Positions 17,171-26,546 are shown, counted from the stretch's first letter. The stretch: DNA of 64,000 nt from RYN-230 sp963782185 (GCA_963782185.1 CAWAJB010000016.1:62001-126000), one strand, 5' to 3'. A program made the numbers and translations. Notes: a model not told the origin generated them from the sequence alone.

Positions 17171-18640
17171 CTACGGCGAGGGCCAGATCGCGGTGGCCAG
17201 CCGCTCGATGTCGGCGCCGAAGGGACGGTCTTTCTCGATGGGGCCGATGACGGCGGTTAGCGTGCCCAGCACGTCACGGCACCCGGCGGGTGCGGGCCGC
17301 CCGGAGAGCGCGATCGCCTGGTAGGCCGTGAGCAGCTCGCACGCGGTAACCGCCGCGGCCCGGCGCAGCGCCTGGCGGAGCGACTCGGCCGCCTCCCAGG
17401 CAAAGGACTGCACGTCTTCCTGGCCACCTGACGTCTCAATGAGCCCGACCGCGGCGGGGAGCGTGAGCCGGCGCATCGCGTGCACTTCGCCGGCGGCCCG
17501 TTTGTGCACGGTGACCAGGCCGGTCTCCGGTCCGGGTGTCCTGGCGAGCTGGGCGGGCAGGCCGGTGGCCGCGGAGTCGAGCAGCCGGTGGGTCCGGGCC
17601 GCGGATACCTCGGCGGCGTGGGTGAGCGCCGCGGTGAGCTGGTCGCAGCAGGCGGACAGGTCGATTCCGTGGAACCCGGCGGTCCCGACGAACCGGCCAC
17701 CGAGGAACGCCGGGGAGTCGGTCACCCCGTCGAGGGCCCGCCCGGCCGCGGCCGCCAGGCCATCGCGGGCGCGCAGCAGGTGGGCCAGGACCGGCCCGGC
17801 GACGCGGAACGAGGTCGCCGCCTGGAGGTGGCCCGGATCCGTGGCCGGGCCGATCGCCTGCCGGATACGGCCAAGAACCTCGCCGAGGAGGCCGTCGCCG
17901 CGGGCGCATCCGTCCTGGTACGGATCGGTGGGTGCGCGGGCGGCCGCGATCGACAGCGCCGCCGCGGCCTCCATCCGGCGGGCCAGTCCGGCGGCCTCAG
18001 CCGCGCGCAGCACGGACAGGGCGGTCGCACCTGGGACGCCGGCGAGCAGCGCGACTCCTTCCTTGGGCCCGAGGGTGAACACCTCGAGACCGTGCTCACG
18101 CAGCGCAGCCGCGGCCGGCCGGGTGGCCCCGTCGGCGCCGAGCACCTGGCCGATCCCGGCCAGCGGGCCGAAGGCGTGCGCCAGCGGGATGATCTCGCCC
18201 GCGCTGCCCGAGCCGTCGCGGGGCACGGCTGGGATGATGCCCTCGTCCAGCAGGCCGGCCAGACGCTCGCACAGTTCCGCGGACACGCCCGCGTCGCCGG
18301 ACAGGAAGGTGCGCAGCCGCACGGCGATCAGAGCCCGCACCTCGGCCGGATCCAGCCACGGCGGGCCTCCCGTCGCCCGGGCGAGCAGCAGGTTCCGCTG
18401 ATGGGAGCGCTGCTGCTGCTCGGTGAGCCGGATACCCGACAGCGCGCCCATGCCGGTGTTCACCCCGTACACGGCCGCACCCTGGCTGAGGACCGTACGG
18501 GCCTGCTGGCACCGCTCTCGCACCGCTTCGCGCAGGCCGGGCACGATCCGGACGCGGCGGCCCCGGGCGATCTCGCTGATCAGCCCAGGGCCCAGGTCCG
18601 CGGCCGCGTGCAGAGCCCGCGGCGTCGCGGCGGCGGTCAG
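17171..18640 (-). CDS. Aromatic amino acid lyase (HutH/PAL superfamily) homologue without the MIO signature
   Basis: About 489 residues related to histidine ammonia-lyase: AAVYGVNTGMGALSG, IPLAHAFGPLAGIGQVLG, and the later SGGQEDVQSFAWEAAESL. Active lyases form an MIO cofactor from Ala-Ser-Gly in GSVGASGDLAPLAH. Here the segment is one residue shorter and reads GSGSAGEIIPLAH, so the serine position is Ala. The Asn of the NGT motif is also changed (ALLAGVPGA), and the conserved Arg of DPYSLRC is lost (DPYQDGC). Normal ammonia-lyase chemistry is therefore doubtful. The likely start is a CTG at 18640 overlapping the TGA of the ABC binding-protein gene (CTGA); no ATG or GTG precedes the domain. 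It is the last gene of the transporter operon. Confidence 0.8.
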   Translation of the reverse strand: MTAAATPRALHAAADLGPGLISEIARGRRVRIVPGLREAVRERCQQARTVLSQGAAVYGVNTGMGALSGIRLTEQQQRSHQRNLLLARATGGPPWLDPAEVRALIAVRLRTFLSGDAGVSAELCERLAGLLDEGIIPAVPRDGSGSAGEIIPLAHAFGPLAGIGQVLGADGATRPAAAALREHGLEVFTLGPKEGVALLAGVPGATALSVLRAAEAAGLARRMEAAAALSIAAARAPTDPYQDGCARGDGLLGEVLGRIRQAIGPATDPGHLQAATSFRVAGPVLAHLLRARDGLAAAAGRALDGVTDSPAFLGGRFVGTAGFHGIDLSACCDQLTAALTHAAEVSAARTHRLLDSAATGLPAQLARTPGPETGLVTVHKRAAGEVHAMRRLTLPAAVGLIETSGGQEDVQSFAWEAAESLRQALRRAAAVTACELLTAYQAIALSGRPAPAGCRDVLGTLTAVIGPIEKDRPFGADIERLATAIWPSP

Positions 18641-20328
18641 CTCTTGGCCGCCTGGTTGAGGAAGATGTGGCCGATGGCGGTCGGGTAAGCGCCGGTCACG
18701 TTCTTCGCCGTCGCCGACAGGTAGTTGTAGAAGTACCCGAAGATGATCGGGGTCTCGTTCAGCAGCAGGGTCTCGATCTGACCGGCGATCTGCCTCTGCG
18801 AGGACAGGTCGATAGCCGCGACGTACTGCTGCGCCAGCTTGTCGTACTGCGAGTTGCTGAAGTGTGCCGCGTTCCACGGCCCGGTGCCGGCCTTGGCGTT
18901 GATCGTCTCCAGTGGCGCGGTCAGGAACACGTTCGGCACGCTGCGGTGCCCGTAGTCGACCAGGCTCATGGTGGCGTCGAGCCAGTCCGAGTTCCCGAAC
19001 GTGGCCTTGCCGTAGTACGCGGACGAGGCCTCCATCTTGACGTTGATGTTCACCCCGATGGCCTTCGCCGCCTGAGCCACGATCTGCGCGTACTCGCTGA
19101 TCTCCTGCACATCGTTGCCGATCAGCTGAGTCGAGAACCCGGACGGGTGGCCCGCCGCGGACAGCAGCGACTTCGCCTTGGCGATGTTCTGGGCCCGCTG
19201 CGCGACGGTCGTGTTGGTGGACGGGAACACCGGCGCGAACGGGCTGTCGTTGCCGAGGTCCGCGAAGCCCTTGAACAGCGCGTGGACGATAGCGGGCCGG
19301 TTGAGGCTGAGCGCGATCGCCTGGCGCACCCGCGCGTCGGTGAACGGGGACTGGTCGGTGCGCATCGACAGCTCGCGGTGCGCGCTCGACTTGAGCCGGA
19401 TGACGTTGTAGCTGCCGTTGAGCAGTTGCTGGCCGCCGGCCACCGAGAACTGTCCCACCACGTCCACCGTCCCGCCGGTGAGCGCGAGAATCTGCGGCGT
19501 CTGCTGGTCGTAGAAGGTGAACTCGGTGGCCGCGGGCAGTGCCTTGGTCCCCCAGTACTTCTCGTTGCGTGCGAACGTGGCGCCCTGCTTGGCCGTGTAG
19601 CTCTTCAGGACGAACGGGCCGGTGCCGACGAACGTGCTCTGCCACTTGGCCGGGTCATAGCCGTTCGGCAGGATGATCATGTTGTAGTTGTCGGACGACG
19701 TCAGGTACGGGAAGTGGCCGTTCGGTGCGGCCAGGTGGAACTCGACGGTGAAGTCGTCCACCTTCTTGACCCCGGAGGGGACCAGGACCCCGCCGAACGC
19801 GGACAGCGCGCTGGACCCGTTCTTGGGGTTGGTGTGCAGCTTGTAGGTGTAGACCACGTCGTCGGCGGTGAGCGGGTGGCCGTTGTGGAACGTGACGCCC
19901 TGGCGGATCTTGAACGTCCACACGTCCGCCTTGGCGTTCGGCGTCCAGCTTTCGGCGAGCACTGACCGCAGCGTCAGGTGCTGGTCGGACAGGCACAGGT
20001 ACTCACCTGTCTGCCCGAGCATGTCCAGGCCGCCCTGGTCAGCCACGGTCACCGGGTTGATCGCCCCCGAGGGCACGATGATGGCCGCCTTGATGGTGGC
20101 GCCGGCCTTGCCTGCGGCCGTGCTGCTGCTGGACGACGACGGGCTGCCCGAGCTACCGCAGGCAGAGATCACGGCCCCCAGCACCGGCAGCGATATGCCC
20201 ACGATCGTGCCGCGGCGGATGAAGTCCCGCCGGGACATCCGGCCCGCCGCGAACTCATCGATCACATGGTTTGCTATCTCACCCTGACCTGACCGCAGCC
20301 GGCCAAGTCGGCGATTATCGGCGTTCAC
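18637..20328 (-). CDS. ABC transporter substrate-binding lipoprotein (family 5, peptide type), Tat-exported
   Basis: A 563-residue family-5 solute-binding protein. The N-terminus has a twin-arginine motif (SRRDFIRRG), a hydrophobic stretch and a lipobox ending ISAC, followed by a Ser-rich linker. It should therefore be exported folded and lipid-anchored. The body shows VWTFKIRQGVTFHNGHPLTA and VGTGPFVLKSY, typical of dipeptide/oligopeptide/nickel binding proteins. GTG at 20328 follows GGGAGGA. It is encoded after both permeases and the ATPase and just before the lyase homologue, so the lyase substrate may be related to the imported compound. Confidence 0.93.
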   Translation of the reverse strand: MNADNRRLGRLRSGQGEIANHVIDEFAAGRMSRRDFIRRGTIVGISLPVLGAVISACGSSGSPSSSSSSTAAGKAGATIKAAIIVPSGAINPVTVADQGGLDMLGQTGEYLCLSDQHLTLRSVLAESWTPNAKADVWTFKIRQGVTFHNGHPLTADDVVYTYKLHTNPKNGSSALSAFGGVLVPSGVKKVDDFTVEFHLAAPNGHFPYLTSSDNYNMIILPNGYDPAKWQSTFVGTGPFVLKSYTAKQGATFARNEKYWGTKALPAATEFTFYDQQTPQILALTGGTVDVVGQFSVAGGQQLLNGSYNVIRLKSSAHRELSMRTDQSPFTDARVRQAIALSLNRPAIVHALFKGFADLGNDSPFAPVFPSTNTTVAQRAQNIAKAKSLLSAAGHPSGFSTQLIGNDVQEISEYAQIVAQAAKAIGVNINVKMEASSAYYGKATFGNSDWLDATMSLVDYGHRSVPNVFLTAPLETINAKAGTGPWNAAHFSNSQYDKLAQQYVAAIDLSSQRQIAGQIETLLLNETPIIFGYFYNYLSATAKNVTGAYPTAIGHIFLNQAAKS

Positions 20329-20397
20329 TCGGATCCTCCCTGGGAGCCCGCGCCTCGCGCGCGAATCAAAAAACGCTATTGCTGCCGCTGGCCGGTG

Positions 20398-22467
20398 TCA
20401 CGTGGGCTGTCCGGCGCGTTGCAGGTTCTGCAGCTCATCGAGCGGAATGTGGCAGCTCATGCGGTGGCCCGGCTCGGCCTCGCGCAGCGGCGGCTCTTCC
20501 GACTCACAGATCCCGCTGGGCAGCCGTCGCGGGCACCGGGTATGGAACACGCATCCCGTCGGCAGGCTAGTCGCGGACGGGATCTCCCCGGTGAGCTTTA
20601 TCCGGTCCGCGCGCTGCCCGTCCAGGCTGGGCACCGCGGAGAGCAGCGCCTCGGTGTACGGGTGGTGCGGACCGGAGAAGACCCGCTCGGCCGGCCCGAC
20701 CTCCATCACCTTGCCGAGGTAGAGCACGGCGATGCGGTCCGACAGGTAGCGCACCACGCCCAGGTCGTGGGAGATGAACAGGTAGCTCACCTGCTCGCCC
20801 GCCTGCAGGTCGGCGAGCAGGTTCAGGATGGCCGCCTGGACCGACACGTCTAGCGCGGAGGTGGGCTCGTCGCAAACCACGACGGCGGGGCCGCTGCCGA
20901 ATGCCCGGGCGATCGCCACCCGCTGCTTGAGGCCGCCGGACAGCTGGTTGGGGCGCATCGTCAGATGGCGCTCCTCGAGCCGGACCGAGGTGATCAGCTC
21001 GGTCAGCCGGGCCCGCAGCCGCTCGCCGGACAGGCCCGCCAGCCGCGTCAGCGGGCGGCTGATCAGCCGCCGCACCGTGTGCCGCCGGTTGAGCGCCGAG
21101 TCCGGGTTCTGGAACACGATCTGCAGCGCCTTGAGCTGGCTGCGCGGCCTGCGGCGGACATCGGCGGCCAGTGGCTGGCCGGCCAGCTCCACGGTGGCGC
21201 CCGGATCCGGCGGCAGCAGCCCGAGCAGCACCCGGGCCAGCGTGGTCTTCCCGCTGCCCGACTCGCCGACCAGCCCCAGCGTCTCGCCCCGCTCCAGCTC
21301 CAGGTCTACCCCGGTGAGCGCGTGCACCTGCTCACCGCGGGTACCACGGGCACCGAAGGTCTTGGACAGTCCGGCCAGCTGAATGAGGGTCTCGGCGCTG
21401 GCCGCAGGCCCGGACAGCGGCTTGTCCTCCGGCGTGGCGCGCGGCAGGCCCGGGGCCACGTCATGCCGGTAGCAGCGGGCGGTCCGGCCCGCCCCGACCT
21501 GGAAGGACGGGGGTGCCGTTTCCCGGCAGCGGTCCTCGGCCAGCAGGCAGCGCGGGGCGAACACGCACCCGGTGAGCGTGTGCCCGGCGGGCGGCAGGAA
21601 ACCAGGGATGGTGTCCAGCCGGCCGTGGTCCTTGCGCTGCCCGCGGCGCGGGATGCAGCGCAGCAGCCCGACCGTGTACGGGTGCCGCGGCTCGTCGAAC
21701 ACCTCTCGGGCCGGGCCCTCCTCGACGAGCTCGCCCGCGTACAGGACGCCGACCCGGTCGCACATCTTGGCGATCACGGCCAGGTTGTGGCTGATGAACA
21801 GGACCGACGTGTCGAACTCCGCGCGCAGCGCGGACACCAGGTCGAGCACCTCAGCCTCGACCGTGGCGTCCAGCGCCGTGGTCGGCTCGTCCAGGATGAG
21901 CAGCGCGGGCTCTGCGGCCAGTGCCATCGCGATGACCACCCGCTGCGCCATGCCGCCGGAAAGCTGATGCGGGTACCGGCTCATGACTCGGCCCGGCTCA
22001 GCGATCTGCACCTTGCGCAGCATCGCCTCGGCGCGATCGGCGGCCTCGGCGCGGTGCAGCCCGGCGATCTCGTACACCTCGGCGACCTGGCGGCCGACCC
22101 GGATCGACGGGTTCAGGGCCTTGCCGGGCTCCTGGTACACCATGGACACGGTCCGGGCGCGCAGGTGGCGCAAGTCGGCGCCGCTCAGGGCCAGCGGGTC
22201 GGCACCGTTGATGCTGACCGTTCCCGCGCTGACCCGGCCGTTGCGAGGCAGGTACCTGGTCAGCGCGAGAGCCACGGTGGACTTGCCGGACCCGGACTCG
22301 CCGACCAGCCCGTACGATTCGCGCCGCCCGACCTCGAACGAGACGTCGCGCAGGGCCAGCCGGTCCCGGCCGCGCACCTTGTACGCGACATCCAGGTGCC
22401 CGACGGACAGCGTGGGCTCGGCCCCGCCGCGGCCAGCCGGGGCGGCGGATGCGTCAGTGGCGGTCAT
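20398..22467 (-). CDS. Fused peptide ABC transporter ATP-binding protein (DppD-DppF type)
   Basis: A 689-residue protein with two complete ABC ATPase domains. Domain 1 has Walker A GESGSGKST, signature LSGGMAQR and Walker B LLILDEPTTALD. Domain 2 has GESGSGKTT, LSGGLKQR and VVVCDEPTSALD. Each ends in the oligopeptide-transporter C-terminal motif with a Cys-containing GCVFxxRC. The ATG at 22467 overlaps the permease stop (ATGA), which rules out the longer upstream frame. It energises the permeases encoded immediately upstream. Confidence 0.94.
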   Translation of the reverse strand: MTATDASAAPAGRGGAEPTLSVGHLDVAYKVRGRDRLALRDVSFEVGRRESYGLVGESGSGKSTVALALTRYLPRNGRVSAGTVSINGADPLALSGADLRHLRARTVSMVYQEPGKALNPSIRVGRQVAEVYEIAGLHRAEAADRAEAMLRKVQIAEPGRVMSRYPHQLSGGMAQRVVIAMALAAEPALLILDEPTTALDATVEAEVLDLVSALRAEFDTSVLFISHNLAVIAKMCDRVGVLYAGELVEEGPAREVFDEPRHPYTVGLLRCIPRRGQRKDHGRLDTIPGFLPPAGHTLTGCVFAPRCLLAEDRCRETAPPSFQVGAGRTARCYRHDVAPGLPRATPEDKPLSGPAASAETLIQLAGLSKTFGARGTRGEQVHALTGVDLELERGETLGLVGESGSGKTTLARVLLGLLPPDPGATVELAGQPLAADVRRRPRSQLKALQIVFQNPDSALNRRHTVRRLISRPLTRLAGLSGERLRARLTELITSVRLEERHLTMRPNQLSGGLKQRVAIARAFGSGPAVVVCDEPTSALDVSVQAAILNLLADLQAGEQVSYLFISHDLGVVRYLSDRIAVLYLGKVMEVGPAERVFSGPHHPYTEALLSAVPSLDGQRADRIKLTGEIPSATSLPTGCVFHTRCPRRLPSGICESEEPPLREAEPGHRMSCHIPLDELQNLQRAGQPT

Positions 22468-23346
22468 GACGCGAGCACCTGCTCGATCGAGTCGGTGAAA
22501 AGGTTGATCGCGATCACCAGGGAGGCGATGGCCAGGGCCGGGAACAGCGTCATCCACCAGTAGCCGGCGCCGAGGGTCACGTAGTTGTGCGCGATGTCAG
22601 CCCCCCAGTCCGGGGTGGGCGGCTGGACGCCGAAGCCCAGGAAGGACAGGGTGGCGATGGTGAAGATGGCGTACCCGAGCCGCACCGTGAACTCGACCAG
22701 GATGGCCGGCACCACGTTGGGCAGCACCTCGAAGAGCATGATGCTGCCCGACTTCTCGCCGAGCAGCCGGGCCGCGGCCAGGTAGTCGAGCTGGCTCTCC
22801 ACGAGCACCGTGGACCGGACGGTCCGGGCGATCAGCAGGGTGAAGACGAGACCGATGACCACGATGATGGTCAGCGGGGACGGGCCCACCGCGACGATGA
22901 ACAGGAACGCGACGATCACGACCGGAAGGGCGAGCGCGGCCTCCACCAGCGCCGGCCACGATGTCGGCGATCCCGCCGAGATAGCCCATGACCAGGCCGA
23001 GCGCGGTGCCGAGCACGGTGCTGAGCACGGTCGCCGCGAACGCGATCAGCAGGATGCTCCTGGCCCCGACGATGACCCGGGACAGCACGTCGCGGCCGAG
23101 TTGATCAGTACCGAACCAGTGTGCCCCGGACGGCGGCTGGCTGGTCGAGAGAAGCTGCTGGGCCAGCGGGTTGTGCGGGGCGATGACGCTTCCGAAGATC
23201 GCGCAGGCCACCCAGAACAGCAGGATCACCGTCCCGGCCAGGAACGTCGGCCGGCGCAGCAGCAGCCGCCAGGGGGTCAGCTCGCCCGTCTGATCCGGCC
23301 GGGCGACGGCTATCCCGGCGGCCGGGGCGACCGCCATGTCGGTCAT
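22464..23346 (-). pseudogene. Peptide ABC transporter permease (DppC type), frame-shifted
   Basis: The frame from ATG 23346 encodes the DppC N-terminus: LRRPTFLAGTVILLFWVA, HWFGTDQLGRDVLSRV and GYLGGIADIV. It then runs out of frame after about residue 130. The second half continues in another frame from about 22946 with VEAALALPVVIVAF, the EAA-loop DYLAAARLLGEKSGSIM and FLGFGVQPPTPDWG to the stop at 22464. One surplus base in 22947-22960 explains the break. Both ends overlap neighbours by ATGA, so the gene is otherwise in a normal operon position. Whether the lesion is real is unknown. Confidence 0.85.
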
Positions 23347-24296
23347 CCGCCGCTCCCCAGCCGGAGCCGCGGGTTCAGCGCGGTGCTCAGCGCGTCAGCG
23401 ATCAGCGTGGCCACCATGTAGACCACGCCGATGGTGAGCACCCCCGCCTCGAGCATGGGGAAGTCCTTGGCCTGCGCGGCCTTGTAAATGAGGTTCCCGA
23501 TCCCCTGGTAGTTGAACAGCGTTTCCACCACCACCAGGCCCCCGATCAGGTAACCGGTCTGCGTGGCGATCACGGTGATCGTCGGCAGTAGTGCGTTGCG
23601 GAGCACGTGGCGGCGGATCACCACCGATGGTTTAAGCCCCTTCAGCGTGGCGGTGCGCGTGTAGTCGGCGTCCAGCGCCTCGATCGTGCCTGCCCTCGCC
23701 ATGCGGGCAATGTAGCCGAACAGGATGAGAACGAGTGGTATCGCCGGGAGGATCAGGTGATCAAGCTGGGTCAGCGGCGAGGCGCCAGCCCCGCCCGACG
23801 CCGACACGGGCAGCCATTTGAGCGAGACCGCGAAGATGATGATCACCACGATCCCGGACACGAACTCGGGTACCGTGGCCGCGGACAGCCCGACCACCGA
23901 GATGACCCGGTCGGTGGCGCGGCCGTACCTGAGCGCGGCCAGCACCCCGCCGAGAATGCCGAGCGGCACCACGATCACGAAGGCCAGCGCGGCCAGCTTG
24001 ACCGAGTTCACCAGCGCCGCCTGGACGTACGGCTCTACGGCGGCCCGGTACTGGTACGACTCGCCCATGTTGCCGTGCAGCAGGCCGGTGATCCATGACC
24101 AGTACTGGGTGAGCAGCGGGCGGTCCACGCCGAGTTGATGATCGAGGGCCCGTACCGCCCGGGGATCGGCCAGATTGCCCAGGATCGCCCGGCCGGGGTC
24201 ACCGGGCACCACCTGGCCCGCGAAGAAGACGATAACGCTGAGCAGCCACAAGGTGATTACGGCCAGCCCCAGCCGTTTCAGCAGGTACCTGGTCAC
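23343..24296 (-). CDS. Peptide ABC transporter permease (DppB type)
   Basis: A 317-residue permease with about six membrane spans. The N-terminus YLLKRLGLAVITLWLLSVIVF, the signature GNMGESYQYR, and the EAA loop (DADYTRTATLKGLKPSVVIRRHVL) fit the DppB/OppB family. The C-terminus has GNLIYKAAQAKDFPMLE and ends LNPRLRLG. The start is GTG at 24296. It is the first gene of the five-gene minus-strand transporter operon. Upstream is a divergent region shared with the formaldehyde-activating-enzyme remnant. Confidence 0.93.
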   Translation of the reverse strand: MTRYLLKRLGLAVITLWLLSVIVFFAGQVVPGDPGRAILGNLADPRAVRALDHQLGVDRPLLTQYWSWITGLLHGNMGESYQYRAAVEPYVQAALVNSVKLAALAFVIVVPLGILGGVLAALRYGRATDRVISVVGLSAATVPEFVSGIVVIIIFAVSLKWLPVSASGGAGASPLTQLDHLILPAIPLVLILFGYIARMARAGTIEALDADYTRTATLKGLKPSVVIRRHVLRNALLPTITVIATQTGYLIGGLVVVETLFNYQGIGNLIYKAAQAKDFPMLEAGVLTIGVVYMVATLIADALSTALNPRLRLGSGG

Positions 24297-24554
24297 AGCG
24301 TGAGCCCCCTGTGGCGTAGCCGCAGGGTCCTGGCCTGCTGCGCGTCCGCCGGCTGTCGTCTGGTGGCGTGATCACGCCGTCCGGAATCACCTGGCTGAAG
24401 GCAGCGTAGTTTCCGTCCGCCCGGGGCCGCAATATTAGCTCGATCGCAATGCCGTTACGGAATGTATTCGCAAATGTTTTCTAACCGGGTTGTCCTGGTC
24501 TGGATCGCCACGCCCGCAGACGGCATAATCTGTGTCTACCAGCGAGGAGGCGGG

Positions 24555-24793
24555 ATGCTGATCGGGGAGAGCTTCGTTGGCGAGGGTGCCGGGGCGGCCC
24601 GCGTGAACACGGTGCTCACGGACCGTGCCGGCCCGGCCGGGGTGGCGGGCGGTGGCCGACGCCCTCAGCGAGGGCATCATCGACCCGGCCGGGGCCAGCA
24701 CGCTGCTGCTCATCGCCGCCGTGTGGGTGAACCCGGTGGCCAGCGACGCCTCCTCCCGGGACGACCGGGGCCGGCCAGCCGGCCCGTGGTCTA
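24555..24793 (+). pseudogene. Formaldehyde-activating enzyme (Fae-type) remnant
   Basis: ATG at 24555, behind GAGGAGGCGG, encodes MLIGESFVGEGAGAARVNTV, which resembles the Fae N-terminus (VGEALVGDG... in Methylorubrum). About 25 residues later the sequence jumps, in another frame, to VADALSEGIIDPAGASTLLL and IAAVWVNPVASDA, matching the Fae C-terminal part. The middle of the protein, some 75-90 residues, is missing. The C-terminal remnant reads without a stop into the enolase-superfamily gene. Fae joins formaldehyde to tetrahydromethanopterin; this copy cannot do so. Confidence 0.7.
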
Positions 24794-24801
24794 GGCCCAG
24801 C

Positions 24802-25911
24802 GTGAAGATTACCGCGATCCGGCTGGACCGGCTGCGGTTCCCGCTGGACCCGCCGTTCCATGCGGCCTGGGACCCGGTCCCGCGTCGGTATTTCGACGCC
24901 ACTCTGGTCCGGGTGGACACCGACGAGGGAGTGACCGGGACCGGCTCCGGCGACACCATGGAGGGCTTTGCCGGGTACGCGGACCTGTTCCTGGGCCACG
25001 ACCCGCTCCGGATCGCCAGGCACGTCCGGACGCTGGAGACGATCAGTTTCCACACAGGCCGGTTCTGGCCTGTGGAGGCCGCCCTGTGGGACATCGCCGG
25101 CCAGGTCGCCGGGCTGCCGGTGGCCGCCCTGTTCGGCGGCGAACGGGACTCCCTGCCCGCCTACGCCTCGTTCGGCGAGGCCAGGAGCCCGGCGGAGCGG
25201 GCGGAGTCGGTGCTCGCCGCGGCCGCGGCGGGCTTCCGCGCGGTCAAGATCCGGATCGGGCGGGAGGACAGCGCGGCCGGCCTGGCCGCGGTCCGGGCGG
25301 CCCGTGAGGCCGCCGGGGGTGGCATTGAGATCATGGTCGACCTCAACCAGTGGTGGCGGATGCCCGGCGACATCTCCGCCGCCCTGGATCTGGCCGCGGT
25401 CCGCCGGCTGGCGGCGGAGCTTGCTGAACTAGGCGTGTTCTGGCTGGAGGAGCCGCTGCCCGCGGGGCATCTGGAGGGCATGCGGATGCTCCGCGAGCAG
25501 ACCGGGATCAGGGTGGCCGGCGGTGAGATGGCCCGCACCCCCGGCGAGTTGCTCGACGCGGTTGACGCGGGCGCGCTCGACGTGGTCCAGCCCGATGTGG
25601 TCCTCGCCGTCGGCATGCTGCGGGCTCGGACCGTCGCCGAGTGCGCCCTGCTGCGGCACCGCTGGTTCAGTCCGCACACCTGGACAAACGGGCTGGGCCT
25701 GCTGGCGAACCTGCACGTGGCGGCGGGTGTGGGTGGCGGGCCGTTCATCGAGTTCCCTTACGACCCGCCAGGCTGGACTCCGCAGCGCCGCGATTTCTTC
25801 CTGGACCAGCCGGTCATGATCGGCGCCGACGGCTGCCTGGCCGTCCCGCCGCAGCCGGGCCTGGGCGTCAGCGTCGACGAGTCCGCTATCACGCGCTGGG
25901 CGCGGGATTGA
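24802..25911 (+). CDS. Mandelate racemase/muconate lactonizing (enolase superfamily) enzyme
   Basis: A 369-residue enolase-superfamily protein. The C-terminal barrel shows AVKIRIGR (a KxR in place of the usual KxK), the metal ligands in VDLNQWW, WLEEPL and GGEMAR, and the general base region FSPHTWTNGLGLL. The His in SPHTW points to the mandelate racemase/sugar-acid dehydratase side rather than dipeptide epimerases. GTG at 24802 (VKITAIRLDRLRFPL) is the family start; the frame open further upstream belongs to the fae remnant. It sits opposite the peptide transporter operon. The substrate is not predictable from sequence alone. Confidence 0.87.
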   Translation: MKITAIRLDRLRFPLDPPFHAAWDPVPRRYFDATLVRVDTDEGVTGTGSGDTMEGFAGYADLFLGHDPLRIARHVRTLETISFHTGRFWPVEAALWDIAGQVAGLPVAALFGGERDSLPAYASFGEARSPAERAESVLAAAAAGFRAVKIRIGREDSAAGLAAVRAAREAAGGGIEIMVDLNQWWRMPGDISAALDLAAVRRLAAELAELGVFWLEEPLPAGHLEGMRMLREQTGIRVAGGEMARTPGELLDAVDAGALDVVQPDVVLAVGMLRARTVAECALLRHRWFSPHTWTNGLGLLANLHVAAGVGGGPFIEFPYDPPGWTPQRRDFFLDQPVMIGADGCLAVPPQPGLGVSVDESAITRWARD

Positions 25912-25997
25912 CCCGGCAGGCCAGCCACCTGCCATCGCTATCGCCCCGGGAGAGACCATGCCCTACCCTCGCCAGCACGACCATCGTCATCCCGCGC

Positions 25998-26546
25998 ATG
26001 CCCACGGCCCACTTCGGCCGGAGGGCCACCAGCGCACTTCCGGCGATAGTCCAGCACGCTGGCGCCGACGCGGCGGTCATCGTCACCGATGCGGCGCTGG
26101 CCGCCACTACCGTCGTCCCCGGGTCGCCGCCACGCTCCGGCCCGCCGGGATCACCCGTGGTGTTCTCCGGGGTGCAGCCCAACCCCAGCACCGCTGATGT
26201 GGCAGCCGGCGCGGACTCCGGCGCGGAGCTGGCCGCGCAGGGCCATCAGGTCATGCTGGCGGGGGTACGGGGCCGCTCCGCCATCGACGCGGCCAAGGGC
26301 ATCGCGCTCGCCGCGGTCAACCCGCAGCGCGGCCGGGACCTCGGCTACCGGCGCCAGTTCTCCCGGCCAGCGCTGCCCGTCGCCGCGGTTCCGACCACGG
26401 CGGGCACCGGGGCGGAAACGAACGCCTTCGGCGTGGTCAGGGACCCGGAGGCCCGGCGCAAGTTCTACGTATGGCACTTCCCGGGGATAGCTCAGCGCGC
26501 TGACTCGGCTGTCATTGGCCCTGGCTCGTGCGGCCGTGCGTTGTGA
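25998..26546 (+). pseudogene. Iron-containing alcohol dehydrogenase, truncated and degraded
   Basis: ATG 25998 starts PTAHFGRRATSALPAIVQHAG, then the family motifs FSGVQPNPSTADV, SAIDAAKGIALAAVNP and VPTTAGTGAETNAFGVV. Coding stops at 26546 soon after RRKFYV, before the metal-binding C-terminal domain. The GGGS nucleotide-binding motif is altered to RGRS. Around 26110-26160 the better match (VAATLRPAGI) lies in another frame, so there are also compensating indels. It is clearly non-functional as drawn. Together with the fae remnant it suggests loss of a one-carbon or aldehyde oxidation cassette. Confidence 0.75.

Noticed and set aside
18639..19645. N-terminal extension of the lyase-like protein across the binding-protein gene
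   Set aside because: This part is a shadow of the substrate-binding protein; the lyase similarity begins just after the CTGA overlap.
24462..24794. Intact 110-codon gene at the fae site
   Set aside because: Only its first 25 codons after ATG 24555 resemble Fae; the rest is out of frame with the remaining Fae-like segment.
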